Source: Intrasporangiaceae bacterium (lineage in GTDB: Bacteria; Actinomycetota; Actinomycetes; Actinomycetales; Dermatophilaceae). Taken from it: DNA of 53,286 nt. A model generated the notes under the pieces. That model was not told the DNA's origin. It searched no databases and saw nothing but the letters and a program-made list of their open reading frames with translations. The stretch spans positions 1-53,286 of the forward strand of contig JAJPIW010000008.1 in NCBI GenBank assembly GCA_021324575.1, in the 5' to 3' direction. Made by a program: the position numbers and the translations under genes. Every line of letters starts with the position of its first letter. Position 1 is the first letter of the stretch. Positions 35,796 to 44,709 of this stretch are shown piece after piece.

Positions 35796-36109
35796 GCTCT
35801 GAGGACCTGGAGAAGTACGAAGCCGAGATGGAGCTCGCGCTGTACCGCGAGTACCGCGACGTCGTCGGGCTCTTCACGCACGTCGTGGAGACCGAGCGCC
35901 GGTTCTACCTGTGCAACTCGGTCGACGTGAAGGTCCGGGGCGACGGCGGCGAGGTGTTCTTCGACGTGACGATGAGTGACGCCTGGGTGTGGGACATCTA
36001 CCGGCCGGCCCGGTTCGCCAAACAGGTGCGGGTCGTGACGTTCAAGGACGTCAACGTCGAGGAGCTGGCCAAGAACGAGCTGGAAGTGCCCAAGAGCTCG
36101 GACTTCTGA
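35792..36109 (+). CDS. DUF2469 family protein
   Basis: A 105-residue DUF2469 protein, a family largely confined to actinobacteria and nearly always between rnhB and yraN, as here. It begins MSSEDLEKYEAEMELALYREYRDVV and is rich in acidic and aromatic residues (ERRFYLCNSVDVKVR, SDAWVWDIYRPARF). No catalytic motif is evident and the function is unknown. The ATG overlaps the rnhB stop. Confidence 0.92.
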   Translation: MSSEDLEKYEAEMELALYREYRDVVGLFTHVVETERRFYLCNSVDVKVRGDGGEVFFDVTMSDAWVWDIYRPARFAKQVRVVTFKDVNVEELAKNELEVPKSSDF

Positions 36110-36125
36110 GTTCTCCGCGGGCTGG

Positions 36126-36165
36126 TTGTCCACAGACCCATGACATCGGGGTCGGTCGTCCACAG
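36126..36165 (+). repeat. Dispersed element with DnaA-box-like sites, copy 1
   Basis: TTGTCCACA (36126-36134) is an exact actinobacterial-type DnaA box, and TCGTCCACA (36156-36164) differs by one base. Between them is CCCATGACATCGG (36137-36149). The whole arrangement recurs in inverse orientation at 42476-42512. It lies between DUF2469 and yraN, so it may bind DnaA or be a dispersed repeat. Confidence 0.6.
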
Positions 36166-36215
36166 ATTGCCGGTATGCCGTTCCGCTCGGTCTGCCCGCG
36201 CGGTTGGCTTCCGGC

Positions 36216-36605
36216 ATGGGGGAGACCACATCAACCACTGACCCGACGGACGAGCGAGGTGCGCTCGGTCGCTGGGGCGAGGAGCTTGCCGCGCGCTACC
36301 TGACCTCGCGCGGGATGCGGGTCATCGAGCGCAACTGGCGATGCGTGCACGGAGAGCTCGACATCGTGGCGGTCGACGGCGAGTGCCTCGTCGTGTGCGA
36401 GGTCAAGACGCGGACCTCGGTGGGGTTCGGCGCACCGGTCGAGGCGGTCACCTGGCGCAAGCGGGCCAGGCTGCGGCGGCTCGTCGGGGTGTGGCTGGCC
36501 GAGCATGCGAGTGGCGGGTATGCGGGGGTGCGGATCGACGTGGTCGGCGTGCTCCGGCCCCCGGCCGGGCGACCGGTCGTGTGGCACCTGGAAGGCGTGG
36601 GCTGA
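36216..36605 (+). CDS. yraN: UPF0102/YraN endonuclease-fold protein
   Basis: A 129-residue YraN protein with the restriction-endonuclease-like fold: GRWGEELAARYLTSRGMRVIERNWRC, GELDIVAVDGECLVVCEVKTRTS (the E-D-x-VxxK acid cluster) and a C-terminal RIDVVGV strand. The biological role is unsettled; neighbours suggest DNA handling. I chose ATG 36216 over the upstream TTG because of the GC-rich but clear methionine start. Its stop overlaps the comM start by one base. Confidence 0.92.
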   Translation: MGETTSTTDPTDERGALGRWGEELAARYLTSRGMRVIERNWRCVHGELDIVAVDGECLVVCEVKTRTSVGFGAPVEAVTWRKRARLRRLVGVWLAEHASGGYAGVRIDVVGVLRPPAGRPVVWHLEGVG

Positions 36606-38149
36606 TGAGCGGGAGCGCGGTGGGGCGCACCTTGTGCGTCGCGCTGCAGGGTCTGCGCGGTGCGGTCGTCGACGTCGAGGCACACCTGGGCAGCGGGCTG
36701 CCCGCGTTCGTCGTGAGCGGCCTGCCCGACAAGGCGATCAGCCAGGCACCCGACCGGATCAAGGCCGCCGCGACCTCGATCGGCGAGTCGGTCTCGCAGC
36801 ACCGGGTGACCGTCAACCTCAGCCCGGCCGCCATCCCCAAGAGCGGGACGGGCTTCGACCTGGCGATCGCGACCGCCTATCTGGCGGCGCGCCGCCGGGT
36901 GCCGGCGGACCTCGTGGCGCGGGTCTGCCACCTGGGCGAGCTCGGGCTCGATGGGCGGATCCGGCCGGTGCGGGGTGTGTTGCCCTCGGTGATGGCAGCG
37001 GTGGCTGCTGGGATCCGTGATGTCGTCGTGGCACCGGGCAACGTGGCCGAAGCGCGGCTGGTCGACGGCGTGAGCGTGCGGTCGGCGCCCGATCTGGGCG
37101 GTCTCGTCGCGGCATACGAGGCGGTGGCGGTCGGTGCGCGGTGGCCGGGCTGGGAGCTCGACGACCCCGAGCCGGAGGCCGTGGGCCGACACAAGGACCT
37201 CGCCGACGTCGTCGGTCAGCACGAAGCGCGACAGTCCCTCGAGATCGCGGCCGCCGGTGGGCACCACCTCCTCCTCAACGGGCCCCCCGGCGCGGGGAAG
37301 ACCATGCTGGCCGAGCGGCTCGTGACCGTTCTGCCTCCGCTGCGCCACGACCAGGCGCTCGACGTGATGGCGGTGGCGTCGCTCTGCGGTGCGCCCGGTG
37401 ATGTGCGGTCGCTTCCCACCCAGCCGCCGTTCGTCGCGCCGCACCACAGCGCGACCATGGCTTCGCTCATCGGCGGTGGTGGGGCGGTCATCCGGCCCGG
37501 CGCCATCTCCCAGGCCCACCACGGCGTGTTGTTCCTCGACGAGGTCGGCGAGTTCGCCGGGCATGTCCTGCAGTCCCTTCGTCAACCGTTGGAGTCCGGG
37601 CGCGTGGTCATCGGTCGGGCCTTGGCGATGGTCGAGTACCCCTCGCGTTTCCAGCTGGTCCTCGCGACCAACCCGTGTCCGTGCGGGAAGGGGTTCGGCA
37701 AGGGTGGGGAGTGCACCTGCTCGGCGATGGCGCTGCGCCGCTACCAGGCCAAGCTCACCGGTCCGCTCATCGACCGCGTCGACCTCCAGGTCGCCGTCGC
37801 CCCGGTCGGCCGGGCTGCCTTGGCCGAGGAGGGCGGGGAGTCCAGCGTGGCGGTCGCCGCGCGGGTGCTGGCGGCTCGCGATGCCCAGGTGGGACGTTGG
37901 GAGCAGCTCGGGCTCCGGCTCAACGCCGAGGTGCCCGGGCCCCTCCTGCGCCGGCCGCCGTGGCGGTTGCCAGTCCGCGCGACGACCAGCGTCGACCACG
38001 CCATCGATGGCGGGTGGCTGACGTTGCGTGGGTACGACCGGGTGCTCCGCGTCGCCTGGACCATCGCCGACCTCGGCGGGCGCGGCTCGCCCGGGCGCGA
38101 TGACGTCGAGGCGGCGCTGAGCATGCGTCGCCAGCAGGCCGCGGCGTGA
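36605..38149 (+). CDS. comM: YifB/ComM Mg-chelatase-like ATPase
   Basis: A 514-residue AAA+ protein of the YifB/ComM family. ComM is a hexameric helicase that promotes branch migration of incoming single-stranded DNA during natural transformation in Vibrio and Haemophilus. An N-terminal Lon-protease-like S5 fold (residues about 10-170) precedes Walker A GPPGAGKT at 226-233 and Walker B LFLDEVGEF; a cysteine cluster NPCPCGKG...CTC lies near 355-370. TGATG coupling with yraN; dprA follows after 103 bases, another transformation gene. Confidence 0.93.
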   Translation: MSGSAVGRTLCVALQGLRGAVVDVEAHLGSGLPAFVVSGLPDKAISQAPDRIKAAATSIGESVSQHRVTVNLSPAAIPKSGTGFDLAIATAYLAARRRVPADLVARVCHLGELGLDGRIRPVRGVLPSVMAAVAAGIRDVVVAPGNVAEARLVDGVSVRSAPDLGGLVAAYEAVAVGARWPGWELDDPEPEAVGRHKDLADVVGQHEARQSLEIAAAGGHHLLLNGPPGAGKTMLAERLVTVLPPLRHDQALDVMAVASLCGAPGDVRSLPTQPPFVAPHHSATMASLIGGGGAVIRPGAISQAHHGVLFLDEVGEFAGHVLQSLRQPLESGRVVIGRALAMVEYPSRFQLVLATNPCPCGKGFGKGGECTCSAMALRRYQAKLTGPLIDRVDLQVAVAPVGRAALAEEGGESSVAVAARVLAARDAQVGRWEQLGLRLNAEVPGPLLRRPPWRLPVRATTSVDHAIDGGWLTLRGYDRVLRVAWTIADLGGRGSPGRDDVEAALSMRRQQAAA

Positions 38150-38252
38150 GTGTCATGGCGTGCCGTCAACCCGGGTGGGGTCGGACTGAAGACGTGGAGC
38201 GTGTCGTCGACCCGGGTGTGCCCGGACCGATCGAGTGGAGGGAGTGGGCGCG

Positions 38253-39413
38253 ATGACGGACAGCCCGATGTTGGAGCAGGAGCGCGGTGCGCGGGTCGCG
38301 TGGGCGCGGCTCAGCGAGCCGGAGGACGCCACCATGTGGGAGTGGGTCGCGACCCACGGTCACGTCGAGGCGCTCCGCCGCGTGCGTCGCGGAGCGTTGG
38401 GTGCGGGCCGGCTCGTCGTGGAGCGCAGCAGGCTGTTCGACCTGGAGGCCGAGCTGTCTGCGGCCGATCGGCTCGGTGCCCGGATCGTCGTCCCGGGCGA
38501 CGACGAATGGCCGGGCGGCTTGGACGATCTGGCCCGCCCGCCGCACTGCCTCTGGGTCCGGGGTGCCGGGTCTCTTGCATCGCTCATGGCGCGCTCGGTG
38601 TCGATCGTCGGGTCACGGGCGGCCACGGCATACGGCCTCGACGTGGCCACCGGGATGGGCCACGGTCTGGGGTCGCGCGGTTTCACCGTGGTCTCCGGCG
38701 CGGCATACGGGATCGACGCGGCCGCCCACCGCGGTGCCATCGCCGCTGACGCGCCCACCGTCGCGGTCCTCGCCTGCAGTGTCGACCGCGACTACCCGGT
38801 CGCCCATCGCAGCCTGCTGGCCCGGATCCGTGCGGACGGCTGCGTGGTCAGCGAGATGCCGCCCGGGTCGGCGCCGCTCGCCAAGAGGTTCTTATCCCGC
38901 AACCGGCTCATCGCGGCGCTCACCCGCGGCACCGTGGTGGTCGAGGCGGGGTTCCGCTCCGGGTCGCTCAACACGGCCCGCTGCGCCGAGCAGCTCGGCC
39001 GGCCGGTGGGGGCCGTCCCCGGACCGGTGACCTCGATGGTCTCGGCGGGTTGCCACAAGATCGTCCGGGATGCGTTTGCGTCGCTCGTGACCGATGCCGC
39101 CGAGGTGGCCGAGCTGGTCGGCGACCTCGGAGCGGACCTTGCTCCGGACCGGCACGTCGCCGATGCCGACGAAGGGTGGTCATCGACGGACAAGGCCGTC
39201 CATGGCTGGGTTCCCTTCCGATCGCCGGTGAGCGTCGACGAGCTGGTCCGTCGCACCGACCTCGCTCCGCTTGTCCTGCTCGCCGCCCTCGGCCGGCTCG
39301 AGACCGCGGGCGCGGTCCGGCGCGCCGGGTTCGGGTGGCAGAAGGTTCCGCCGGCCAAGGCGCCGGCCTCCTCGTACGCCCAGGCGGTGCTGCCGGCCGA
39401 CGGCCTGGGGTAG
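38253..39413 (+). CDS. dprA: DNA-processing protein DprA
   Basis: A 386-residue DprA, which binds incoming single-stranded DNA and loads RecA during transformation. The Rossmann-like core shows SIVGSRAATAYGLDVATGMGHGL, VVSGAAYGIDAAAHRGA, CSVDRDYPVAHRSLL, FLSRNRLIAALTRGTVVVEAG and SGSLNTARCAEQLGRPVGAVPGP; a C-terminal winged-helix (SVDELVRRTDLAPLVLLAALGRLETAGAVRR) follows. ATG 38253 is preceded by GGAGG. It is widely present without proven competence, so presence alone does not prove transformation. A hairpin follows at 39479. Confidence 0.94.
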   Translation: MTDSPMLEQERGARVAWARLSEPEDATMWEWVATHGHVEALRRVRRGALGAGRLVVERSRLFDLEAELSAADRLGARIVVPGDDEWPGGLDDLARPPHCLWVRGAGSLASLMARSVSIVGSRAATAYGLDVATGMGHGLGSRGFTVVSGAAYGIDAAAHRGAIAADAPTVAVLACSVDRDYPVAHRSLLARIRADGCVVSEMPPGSAPLAKRFLSRNRLIAALTRGTVVVEAGFRSGSLNTARCAEQLGRPVGAVPGPVTSMVSAGCHKIVRDAFASLVTDAAEVAELVGDLGADLAPDRHVADADEGWSSTDKAVHGWVPFRSPVSVDELVRRTDLAPLVLLAALGRLETAGAVRRAGFGWQKVPPAKAPASSYAQAVLPADGLG

Positions 39414-39478
39414 GCAGCTGCGCGAGCCCGCCGTTCACACCAGCTCAACCGGCGACGCGTGGCTTCCCAGCCGCCTGT

Positions 39479-39525
39479 GAGACGTGTACTCGTGAGTTAT
39501 CCGGCGACTCACGCGTACACGTCTC
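39479..39525. terminator. Hairpin between dprA and convergent GNAT gene
   Basis: GAGACGTGTAC (39479-39489) pairs with GTACACGTCTC (39515-39525), and inside it GTGAGT pairs with ACTCAC, giving about 17 paired bases with a small internal loop around a nine-base apex. It lies 66 bases past dprA and 32 bases past the end of the minus-strand GNAT gene, and is probably bidirectional. No T-tract. Confidence 0.65.
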
Positions 39526-39556
39526 CAATGCGCAGCGTCGGCGGTCGCTCCTGGGC

Positions 39557-40063
39557 CTACCGCGTTCCCGAGGGGGTATCGAGGGCGACCTCGTACAGGT
39601 AGAGGTCAGCAGTGCTGCCCACCTGGTGGAAGCCCGCACGTTCCAGGGTTCGCTGGGAGGCGATGTTGTCCTGGTCGGTGTCCGCGACGACCCTGGACAA
39701 CCCGTGGTCCGCCGCGAGGTTCACCAGGGCAACGAGCGCCTCCGCTGCATAGCCGCGACCACGGCCGGACGGGGCCAACCCGTAGCCGATCTCGACACTT
39801 CCCCGGTCCGGCTGGCCCTTGAAGCCGATGCCGCCGATCGCCTTCCCGTCGGCCGTGCGCGTGATCCGGTAGTACCCGAAAGGCCGTTGGTCTCCGCGCG
39901 CGGCTGTGGCTCGTAGGAAGGCAGTGGCACCGATGACGTCGCCGTCGAAGGGAAAGCCCTCAGCCCAGGCATCCTCGGGTCCCGCGCGTCGGGCCACGAT
40001 CCGTTCGCCCTCGGCCGCGTCGATCGCGTGCAGGGAGAGCCGGGGCGTCCGAAGGTCGGTCAT
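39557..40063 (-). CDS. GNAT acetyltransferase (RimJ/RimL-like)
   Basis: A 168-residue GNAT-family acetyltransferase. It starts MTDLRTPRLSLHAIDAAEGERIVARR, the opening of the RimJ/RimL-like subgroup; motif A is EIGYGLAPSGRGRGYAAEAL with the acetyl-CoA loop GRGRGYA, and DQDNIASQRTLERAGF is the usual motif B. The substrate may be a protein N-terminus or a small molecule. It stands between dprA and the VOC gene, divergent from the latter, and has no evident functional partners. Confidence 0.88.
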   Translation of the reverse strand: MTDLRTPRLSLHAIDAAEGERIVARRAGPEDAWAEGFPFDGDVIGATAFLRATAARGDQRPFGYYRITRTADGKAIGGIGFKGQPDRGSVEIGYGLAPSGRGRGYAAEALVALVNLAADHGLSRVVADTDQDNIASQRTLERAGFHQVGSTADLYLYEVALDTPSGTR

Positions 40064-40173
40064 GCCGCCAGCGAAGCAGCCCGCAGCTGACCGGGCAAGC
40101 CGATTTCGTCATCGGCGAGTTAGGCCCCCGGATGAGCGGGTTAGCCTCGGATGGACGCGATCGAGGAGGTCCC

Positions 40174-40587
40174 GTGGCTGGCTACCCTGTTCTGCTGCAC
40201 ACCGCCATCGATGCCCGAGACTGTCGTGGGCTGGCCGAGTTCTATCGCCGGCTGTTGGGGCTGCACTACCGCGAGGGCGAGGAGCCGCCGACCGATGGCA
40301 GCCTCGATGACGCCGACTGGCTGGTCCTCGTCGATGATGACGGCGGTCGCGTGGTGACCGTTCAGCGCAAGGCCGACACCGCGCCGCCGACGTGGCCTTC
40401 GGAGGCGGTGCCGATGCAGATGCACATGGATTTCAAGGTTCCGTCGGTCGAGGAGCTCGAGCGGCACCGCATCCACGCTGAGCAGCTGGGGGCAACCCTG
40501 CTGTACGACCGGTCGGCCGATGCCGGCGAACCGCTGTACGTGCTCGCCGATCCGGCAGGTCATCCGTTCTGCCTACTCGTCCAGTAG
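40174..40587 (+). CDS. VOC/glyoxalase-like protein
   Basis: A 137-residue vicinal-oxygen-chelate fold protein: [64 protein letters not shown] and the closing [15 protein letters not shown]. Such proteins may be glyoxalases, dioxygenases or resistance proteins; nothing here decides. I chose GTG 40174 behind GAGGAGGT; ATG 40132 is in frame but encodes an unlikely N-terminus. xerC follows 122 bases later. Confidence 0.82.
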   Translation: MAGYPVLLHTAIDARDCRGLAEFYRRLLGLHYREGEEPPTDGSLDDADWLVLVDDDGGRVVTVQRKADTAPPTWPSEAVPMQMHMDFKVPSVEELERHRIHAEQLGATLLYDRSADAGEPLYVLADPAGHPFCLLVQ

Positions 40588-40709
40588 GTCGCCCGCGTGG
40601 ACCGCTTTCAGTGGCTCGCCCGCAGCAGGTCGCCGCACACGGGAGCCCGTCGGCCGTGTGGCGGCGGGTCGGGAGAGCCGCGTCGACCGGTGCGTGGCAC
40701 CGTGGAGGG

Positions 40710-41633
40710 GTGAGCGCCGAGCAGCCGGACCCAACCGGGGTGCTGGACGCCTTCGCGCGCCATCTGGCAGCCGAGCGGAACCGGTCGACGCACACGGTCC
40801 GCGCCTACCTCACCGATGTCGAGAGCCTCCTCGCGCACCTCCAGGAGCAGACCGGAACCCGCGATCCGCGCGAGCTCACCCTGGGCGACCTGAGGTCGTG
40901 GCTCGCCGCCCTGTCCGCGACGGGTGCGGCGCGGACGACCATCGCCCGCCGGGCGGCCGCGGCGCGGACCTTCTGCCGGTGGGGCGTCCGCGCGGGCTAC
41001 CTCGCGGTCGACCCGTCGATCCGGTTGGTCGCTCCTCGCGCAGCCAAGACCTTGCCGGGGGTACTCGCCGAGGGTGAGGCGAGCCTGGCCTTGGACATCG
41101 CCGGCATCGCGGCCGACGACGGTGACCCGATGGGGCTGCGCGACCGAGCAGCCCTGGAGCTGCTGTATGCCGCGGGCATCCGGGTCGGGGAGCTGGTCGG
41201 GCTCGATGTCGACGACCTAGACCTGGACGGGGGAGTTCTGCGGGTCATGGGCAAGGGAGCCAAGGAGCGCACCGTGCCGTTCGGTACCCCTGCCCGCCGC
41301 GCGGTGGAGGACTGGCTCGCGAACGGGCGACCCCTCGTGGCCACCGCGGCATCTGGGCCGGCACTGCTCCTCGGCCGCCGAGGCCGTCGCGCCGACCAAC
41401 GTCAGATCCGGACCGCCGTGCACCGGATCCTCGGGTTGGTGGAGGGAGCCGCCGACCTGGGACCGCACGGCCTGCGCCACTCGGCGGCGACTCACCTGCT
41501 CGAGGGCGGCGCGGACATCCGGGTGGTCCAGGAGCTGCTCGGTCACGCGTCGCTGGCGACGACCCAGATCTATACCCACGTCTCGATCGACCGGCTCAAG
41601 TCGTCCTACGCGCAAGCCCATCCGCGCGCCTGA
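40710..41633 (+). CDS. xerC: Tyrosine recombinase XerC
   Basis: A 307-residue site-specific recombinase of the XerC/D type that resolves chromosome dimers at dif. Catalytic residues: R158 ([11 protein letters not shown]), K182 ([10 protein letters not shown]), H253 and R256 ([15 protein letters not shown]), H279 ([16 protein letters not shown]) and nucleophile Y288. The N-terminal SAM-like core-binding domain covers about 10-100. Its place near dprA and before an M23 peptidase matches xerC of mycobacteria and Streptomyces, so this is a housekeeping recombinase and not a phage integrase. GTG 40710 follows a GGAGG site. Confidence 0.94.
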   Translation: MSAEQPDPTGVLDAFARHLAAERNRSTHTVRAYLTDVESLLAHLQEQTGTRDPRELTLGDLRSWLAALSATGAARTTIARRAAAARTFCRWGVRAGYLAVDPSIRLVAPRAAKTLPGVLAEGEASLALDIAGIAADDGDPMGLRDRAALELLYAAGIRVGELVGLDVDDLDLDGGVLRVMGKGAKERTVPFGTPARRAVEDWLANGRPLVATAASGPALLLGRRGRRADQRQIRTAVHRILGLVEGAADLGPHGLRHSAATHLLEGGADIRVVQELLGHASLATTQIYTHVSIDRLKSSYAQAHPRA

Positions 41634-41672
41634 CGACGCGGATCTCCCGCGCCGGGCAGGTGCACGACACGA

Positions 41673-42398
41673 TCAGCCGGGTGGGTCGAGGGGGAGCAGC
41701 CGGACCCGCCACCAGCCGAGGAGCAGGAGCGGGTCGAGGTAGGTCGAGCCGCGGATAGCACCCAGGTGCACACAGGTCTGCGCGCAGTGTGAACCAGCGG
41801 CCGCCACGACGCCGAGCGGCTGCCCGACCGTGACGACATCCCCGGTGCCGACGCTCGCGACCACCGGCTCGTAGGTGGACCGGATGCCGTCGGCGTGCAT
41901 GACGGCGAGGGTCGGCTTGCCGCCGATGACGCCGGCAAAGCTCACCTGTCCAGCCGCAACGGCACGCACGGTCCCGCCCGGGCTGGCGGCGAGGTCGATA
42001 CCCCGGTGGCCGGGACCGTATGCCGTGCTGGGCGGACGGAAGGGTGCGACAACGGCAGGACGTGGGACCAGGGGCCAGGCCCAGCGGGCCCGCGGCGTCG
42101 CCCGGTTGACGCCGGACGGGACCTCGACCATCCGTGGCCCGAGCGCCAGCAGAGGTGCGGAGTCGGGCACGGCTGGGCCCTCGGCGGGCGCGGCGGACGA
42201 GGCCCAGGTCGCCGCCTGGTCAGCTCGCGACGGAGGGGCGTCCGGCCCGACCATGGCGCTCGCTGGCGTGGCCGCTGACAGGACGGCGCACAGACCCACG
42301 GCCGCGACCCGCCCAAGCCGGGTCCGCGTCGCACAGGTCCGCGTCGCACGGATCGGCGTCGCACGGATCGGCCGGACGGCTAGGCGGAGTCTGCGCAT
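41673..42398 (-). CDS. Secreted M23 (LytM-like) peptidase
   Basis: A 241-residue exported protein with an LytM/M23 domain that hydrolyses or regulates peptidoglycan. A basic N-region precedes a signal peptide (VAAVGLCAVLSAATPASA). The domain shows GHRGIDLAA (zinc His and Asp), GQVSFAGVIGGKPTLAVMHADGIRSTYEP and HCAQTCVHLGAIRGSTYLDPLLLL. ATG at 42398 follows GGAGG on this strand; the longer frame starting at 42500 is unlikely. The N-region DNA has a 15-base tandem repeat. In actinobacteria this gene normally lies directly before rpsB; here about 10.8 kb intervenes. Confidence 0.9.
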   Translation of the reverse strand: MRRLRLAVRPIRATPIRATRTCATRTRLGRVAAVGLCAVLSAATPASAMVGPDAPPSRADQAATWASSAAPAEGPAVPDSAPLLALGPRMVEVPSGVNRATPRARWAWPLVPRPAVVAPFRPPSTAYGPGHRGIDLAASPGGTVRAVAAGQVSFAGVIGGKPTLAVMHADGIRSTYEPVVASVGTGDVVTVGQPLGVVAAAGSHCAQTCVHLGAIRGSTYLDPLLLLGWWRVRLLPLDPPG

Positions 42399-42475
42399 CG
42401 GCTCCTCCTTTCCGATCGTCCGACTTGGCCAGCCTGCCCCACGGACCCAGTCACCCGGCATACGGTCTCGATGGT

Positions 42476-42514
42476 CTGTGGACGGCGAGGCCGATGTCAT
42501 GGGCCTGTGGACGG
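42476..42514 (-). repeat. Dispersed element with DnaA-box-like sites, copy 2
   Basis: Reading the minus strand, GTCCACAG, one base, CCCATGACATCGG, six bases, CGTCCACAG, the same order as at 36128-36165 where the second spacer is seven bases. On the plus strand these are CTGTGGAC (42505-42512), CCGATGTCATGGG (42491-42503) and CTGTGGACG (42476-42484). The element overlaps the 3' end of the EamA gene and is about 80-115 bases upstream of the M23 start. Confidence 0.6.
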
Positions 42515-43378
42515 CTCCAGCCCAGGCTCGGCTGCCGGTGGGGGACGCTTGGCGAAGACCGTCGTTCCCACGCTGGCGACGATGACCATGCCGATCGCCA
42601 CGAGCGTCGCGGCACCCAGGTGCTGGCGCAGGACGAGCGCGCCGGCGAAGGCCCCGAACGCGGGCTCGAGGCTCATGAGAAGCCCGAACGCGCTCGCCGT
42701 GAGCCGGCGCAGGGCGATGAGCTCGAGAGAGTACGGGATGAGCGAGGACAGCATGGCGATCCCGAAGCCGGCGAGGAGGACCGACGGGTCGAACAGCGCC
42801 GAGCCTCCGTCATGGATCCCGATCGGGACGACGACCAGCCCGGCGATGCAGAGCGACAGCGCGAGTCCGTCCACGGCCGGGAAGTGCGTGCCGACCCGTT
42901 GCGAGGTGAGGATGTAGCCGGCCCAGAGGACGCCGGCCACCGCGGCCAGGAGGACTCCGGACCACGTGACGTTCCCGGTCGACCCGGGCAGGGCGATGAC
43001 GGCCACGCCCGCCGCGGCGAGGAGGCACCACAGCAGGTCGAGCGGTCGTCGGGAACCGAGGAGGGCCACCGCTAGTGGGCCGAGGAACTCGACGGTCACC
43101 GCGATGCCGAGCGGGATCCGGTGCAGCGCCTCGTAGAACGACCAGTTCATGACGCCGAGGATCAGACCGAAGGTCAGGACCGAGAGCCAGGCCGCCCTCG
43201 ACTTGCCGCGCACCGAGGGCCGGGAGAGGGCCAGGAGGACCAGCGCAGAGAGGACGAGGCGGAGCATGACGGCGCCGCCGGGACCGACCCGGTCGAAGAG
43301 ACGCACGGCGATCCCTGCGCCGAACTGCACCGAGGCGATGCTGCCGAGGAGGAGCACCTGGGGTGGCATTCGACGCAT
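42497..43378 (-). CDS. EamA/RhtA-type exporter
   Basis: A 293-residue membrane protein with ten predicted helices in two EamA repeats, of the drug/metabolite superfamily RhtA-like branch that exports amino acids such as threonine and homoserine. Blocks: GLILGVMNWSFYEALHRIPLGIAVTVEFLGPL, AGVLWAGYILTSQRVG, LSSLIPYSLELIALRRLTASAFGLLMSLEPAFGA. ATG 43378 gives MRRMPPQVLLLG; the frame is open upstream but overlaps the aminotransferase as a shadow. It lies 112 bases downstream of the DapC-like gene on the same strand, so a link with amino acid (perhaps lysine) export is possible, but this is inference. Confidence 0.88.
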   Translation of the reverse strand: MRRMPPQVLLLGSIASVQFGAGIAVRLFDRVGPGGAVMLRLVLSALVLLALSRPSVRGKSRAAWLSVLTFGLILGVMNWSFYEALHRIPLGIAVTVEFLGPLAVALLGSRRPLDLLWCLLAAAGVAVIALPGSTGNVTWSGVLLAAVAGVLWAGYILTSQRVGTHFPAVDGLALSLCIAGLVVVPIGIHDGGSALFDPSVLLAGFGIAMLSSLIPYSLELIALRRLTASAFGLLMSLEPAFGAFAGALVLRQHLGAATLVAIGMVIVASVGTTVFAKRPPPAAEPGLEPSTGP

Positions 43379-43490
43379 GGGCCCGATCCTGCCAACCGGC
43401 CGGTATGCCGCGCACCCGAGTTCCACGGACGGCGCCATCGGCCGCGTCAGGCAGTTGACGATTGCGCGGGATGTTGACGGGGGCGGAGCG

Positions 43491-44675
43491 TCAGGTCGTG
43501 CGGAGGCGGTGCAGGCGTTGGACGGCCTCGCGCAGGACCTCGTCCTTCTTGCAGAACGCGAACCGGACGAGGGTCCGCGCAGCATCGGCGTCGTCGTGGA
43601 AGACCGACACCGGGATGCCGACGACCCCGGCCCGAGCCGGCAGCTCGCGGCAGAACGCCAGCGCGTCGGTCGCCCCGAGCGGAGCCGCGTCGGCGATGAC
43701 GAAGTACGTCCCGCCCGGTACCGACACGGTGAGCCCGGCGTCGCGCAGCCCAGCGACGAGGAGGTCACGCTTGGCCTGCAGGGAGTCGGCCAGACCGGCA
43801 TACACCGAGTCGTCCAGCCCGAGGCCGACCGCGATCGCCGGCTGGAACGGCCCCGAGGCGACGAAGGTGAGGAACTGCTTGACGGCGCGGACCGCCGTGA
43901 TGGCGTCCGCCGGGCCGCTCACCCAGCCGACCTTCCAACCGGTCGTCGAGAACGTCTTGCCGCCGGAGGAGATGGTGAGGGTCCGCTCCGCCATCTCGGG
44001 CAGGGTCGCGACCGGGATGTGCGCCAACCCGTCGAAGACGAGGTGCTCGTAGACCTCGTCGGTCACGACCCAGGCGTCGAACTCCCTTGCGAGAGAACAG
44101 ATCAGGTCGATCTCGGCCCGGGTGAAGACCTTGCCGGTCGGGTTGTGCGGTGTGTTGAGGAGGACCAGACGGGTCCGTGAGGTGAACGCCGCGCGCAGCG
44201 ACGCCTCGTCGACGGCGAAGTCCGGAAACCGCAGGACCGACGTCCGGCGCACCGCGCCGGCGAGGGCGATCGTCGCGGCATACGAGTCGTAGTAGGGCTC
44301 GAAGGTGACGACCTCGTCGCCTGGCGCGCAGAGGGCGAGGATGGTGGCAGCGATCGCCTCGGTCGCGCCGGCGGTGACGAGCACCTCGCGACGGGGATCG
44401 ACCCTCAGACCGTAGAACCGCTCCTGGTGCGCCGCGATGGCGTCCAACAGCTCGGGCACGCCGGGCCCGGGCGGGTACTGGTTGCGGCCGGACTCGATCG
44501 CCTCGACAGCCGCCCGCAGCACCGGAGCCGGTCCGTCGGTGTCGGGGAAGCCCTGTCCGAGGTTGATCGCGTCGTGCTCGAGGGCCAGGGCCGACATCTC
44601 GGCGAAGATCGTCGTGCCGAACACTGCGAGCGCGGGGTTGCCGACCGGACGAGCCATGGCAGCAAACTTAGTCAT
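43491..44675 (-). CDS. dapC: DapC-type PLP aminotransferase
   Basis: A 394-residue class I/II aminotransferase closely resembling actinobacterial DapC (N-succinyldiaminopimelate aminotransferase) of the lysine pathway: INLGQGFPDTDGP, NQYPPGPGVPEL, VTAGATEAIAA, EPYYDSYAATIALAG, NTPHNPTGKVF, TDEVYEHLVFDG and the PLP lysine K240 in ISSGGKTFSTTGWKVGW. Relatives also act on kynurenine or glutamine, so substrate identity is probable, not certain. I chose ATG 44675 behind GAAGGTGA; GTG 44696 and ATG 44657 are alternatives. It is divergent from the Pls-like synthetase, 34 bases apart, an apt position for lysine supply. Confidence 0.88.
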   Translation of the reverse strand: MTKFAAMARPVGNPALAVFGTTIFAEMSALALEHDAINLGQGFPDTDGPAPVLRAAVEAIESGRNQYPPGPGVPELLDAIAAHQERFYGLRVDPRREVLVTAGATEAIAATILALCAPGDEVVTFEPYYDSYAATIALAGAVRRTSVLRFPDFAVDEASLRAAFTSRTRLVLLNTPHNPTGKVFTRAEIDLICSLAREFDAWVVTDEVYEHLVFDGLAHIPVATLPEMAERTLTISSGGKTFSTTGWKVGWVSGPADAITAVRAVKQFLTFVASGPFQPAIAVGLGLDDSVYAGLADSLQAKRDLLVAGLRDAGLTVSVPGGTYFVIADAAPLGATDALAFCRELPARAGVVGIPVSVFHDDADAARTLVRFAFCKKDEVLREAVQRLHRLRTT

Positions 44676-44709
44676 CCGCCGTTCACCTTCGTGCACAAGG
44701 ATTCACCGC

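Noticed and set aside
40710-41633. Phage or island integrase
   Set aside because: Catalytic residues, length and the dprA/M23 context are those of housekeeping XerC; no adjacent attachment site or phage genes are seen.
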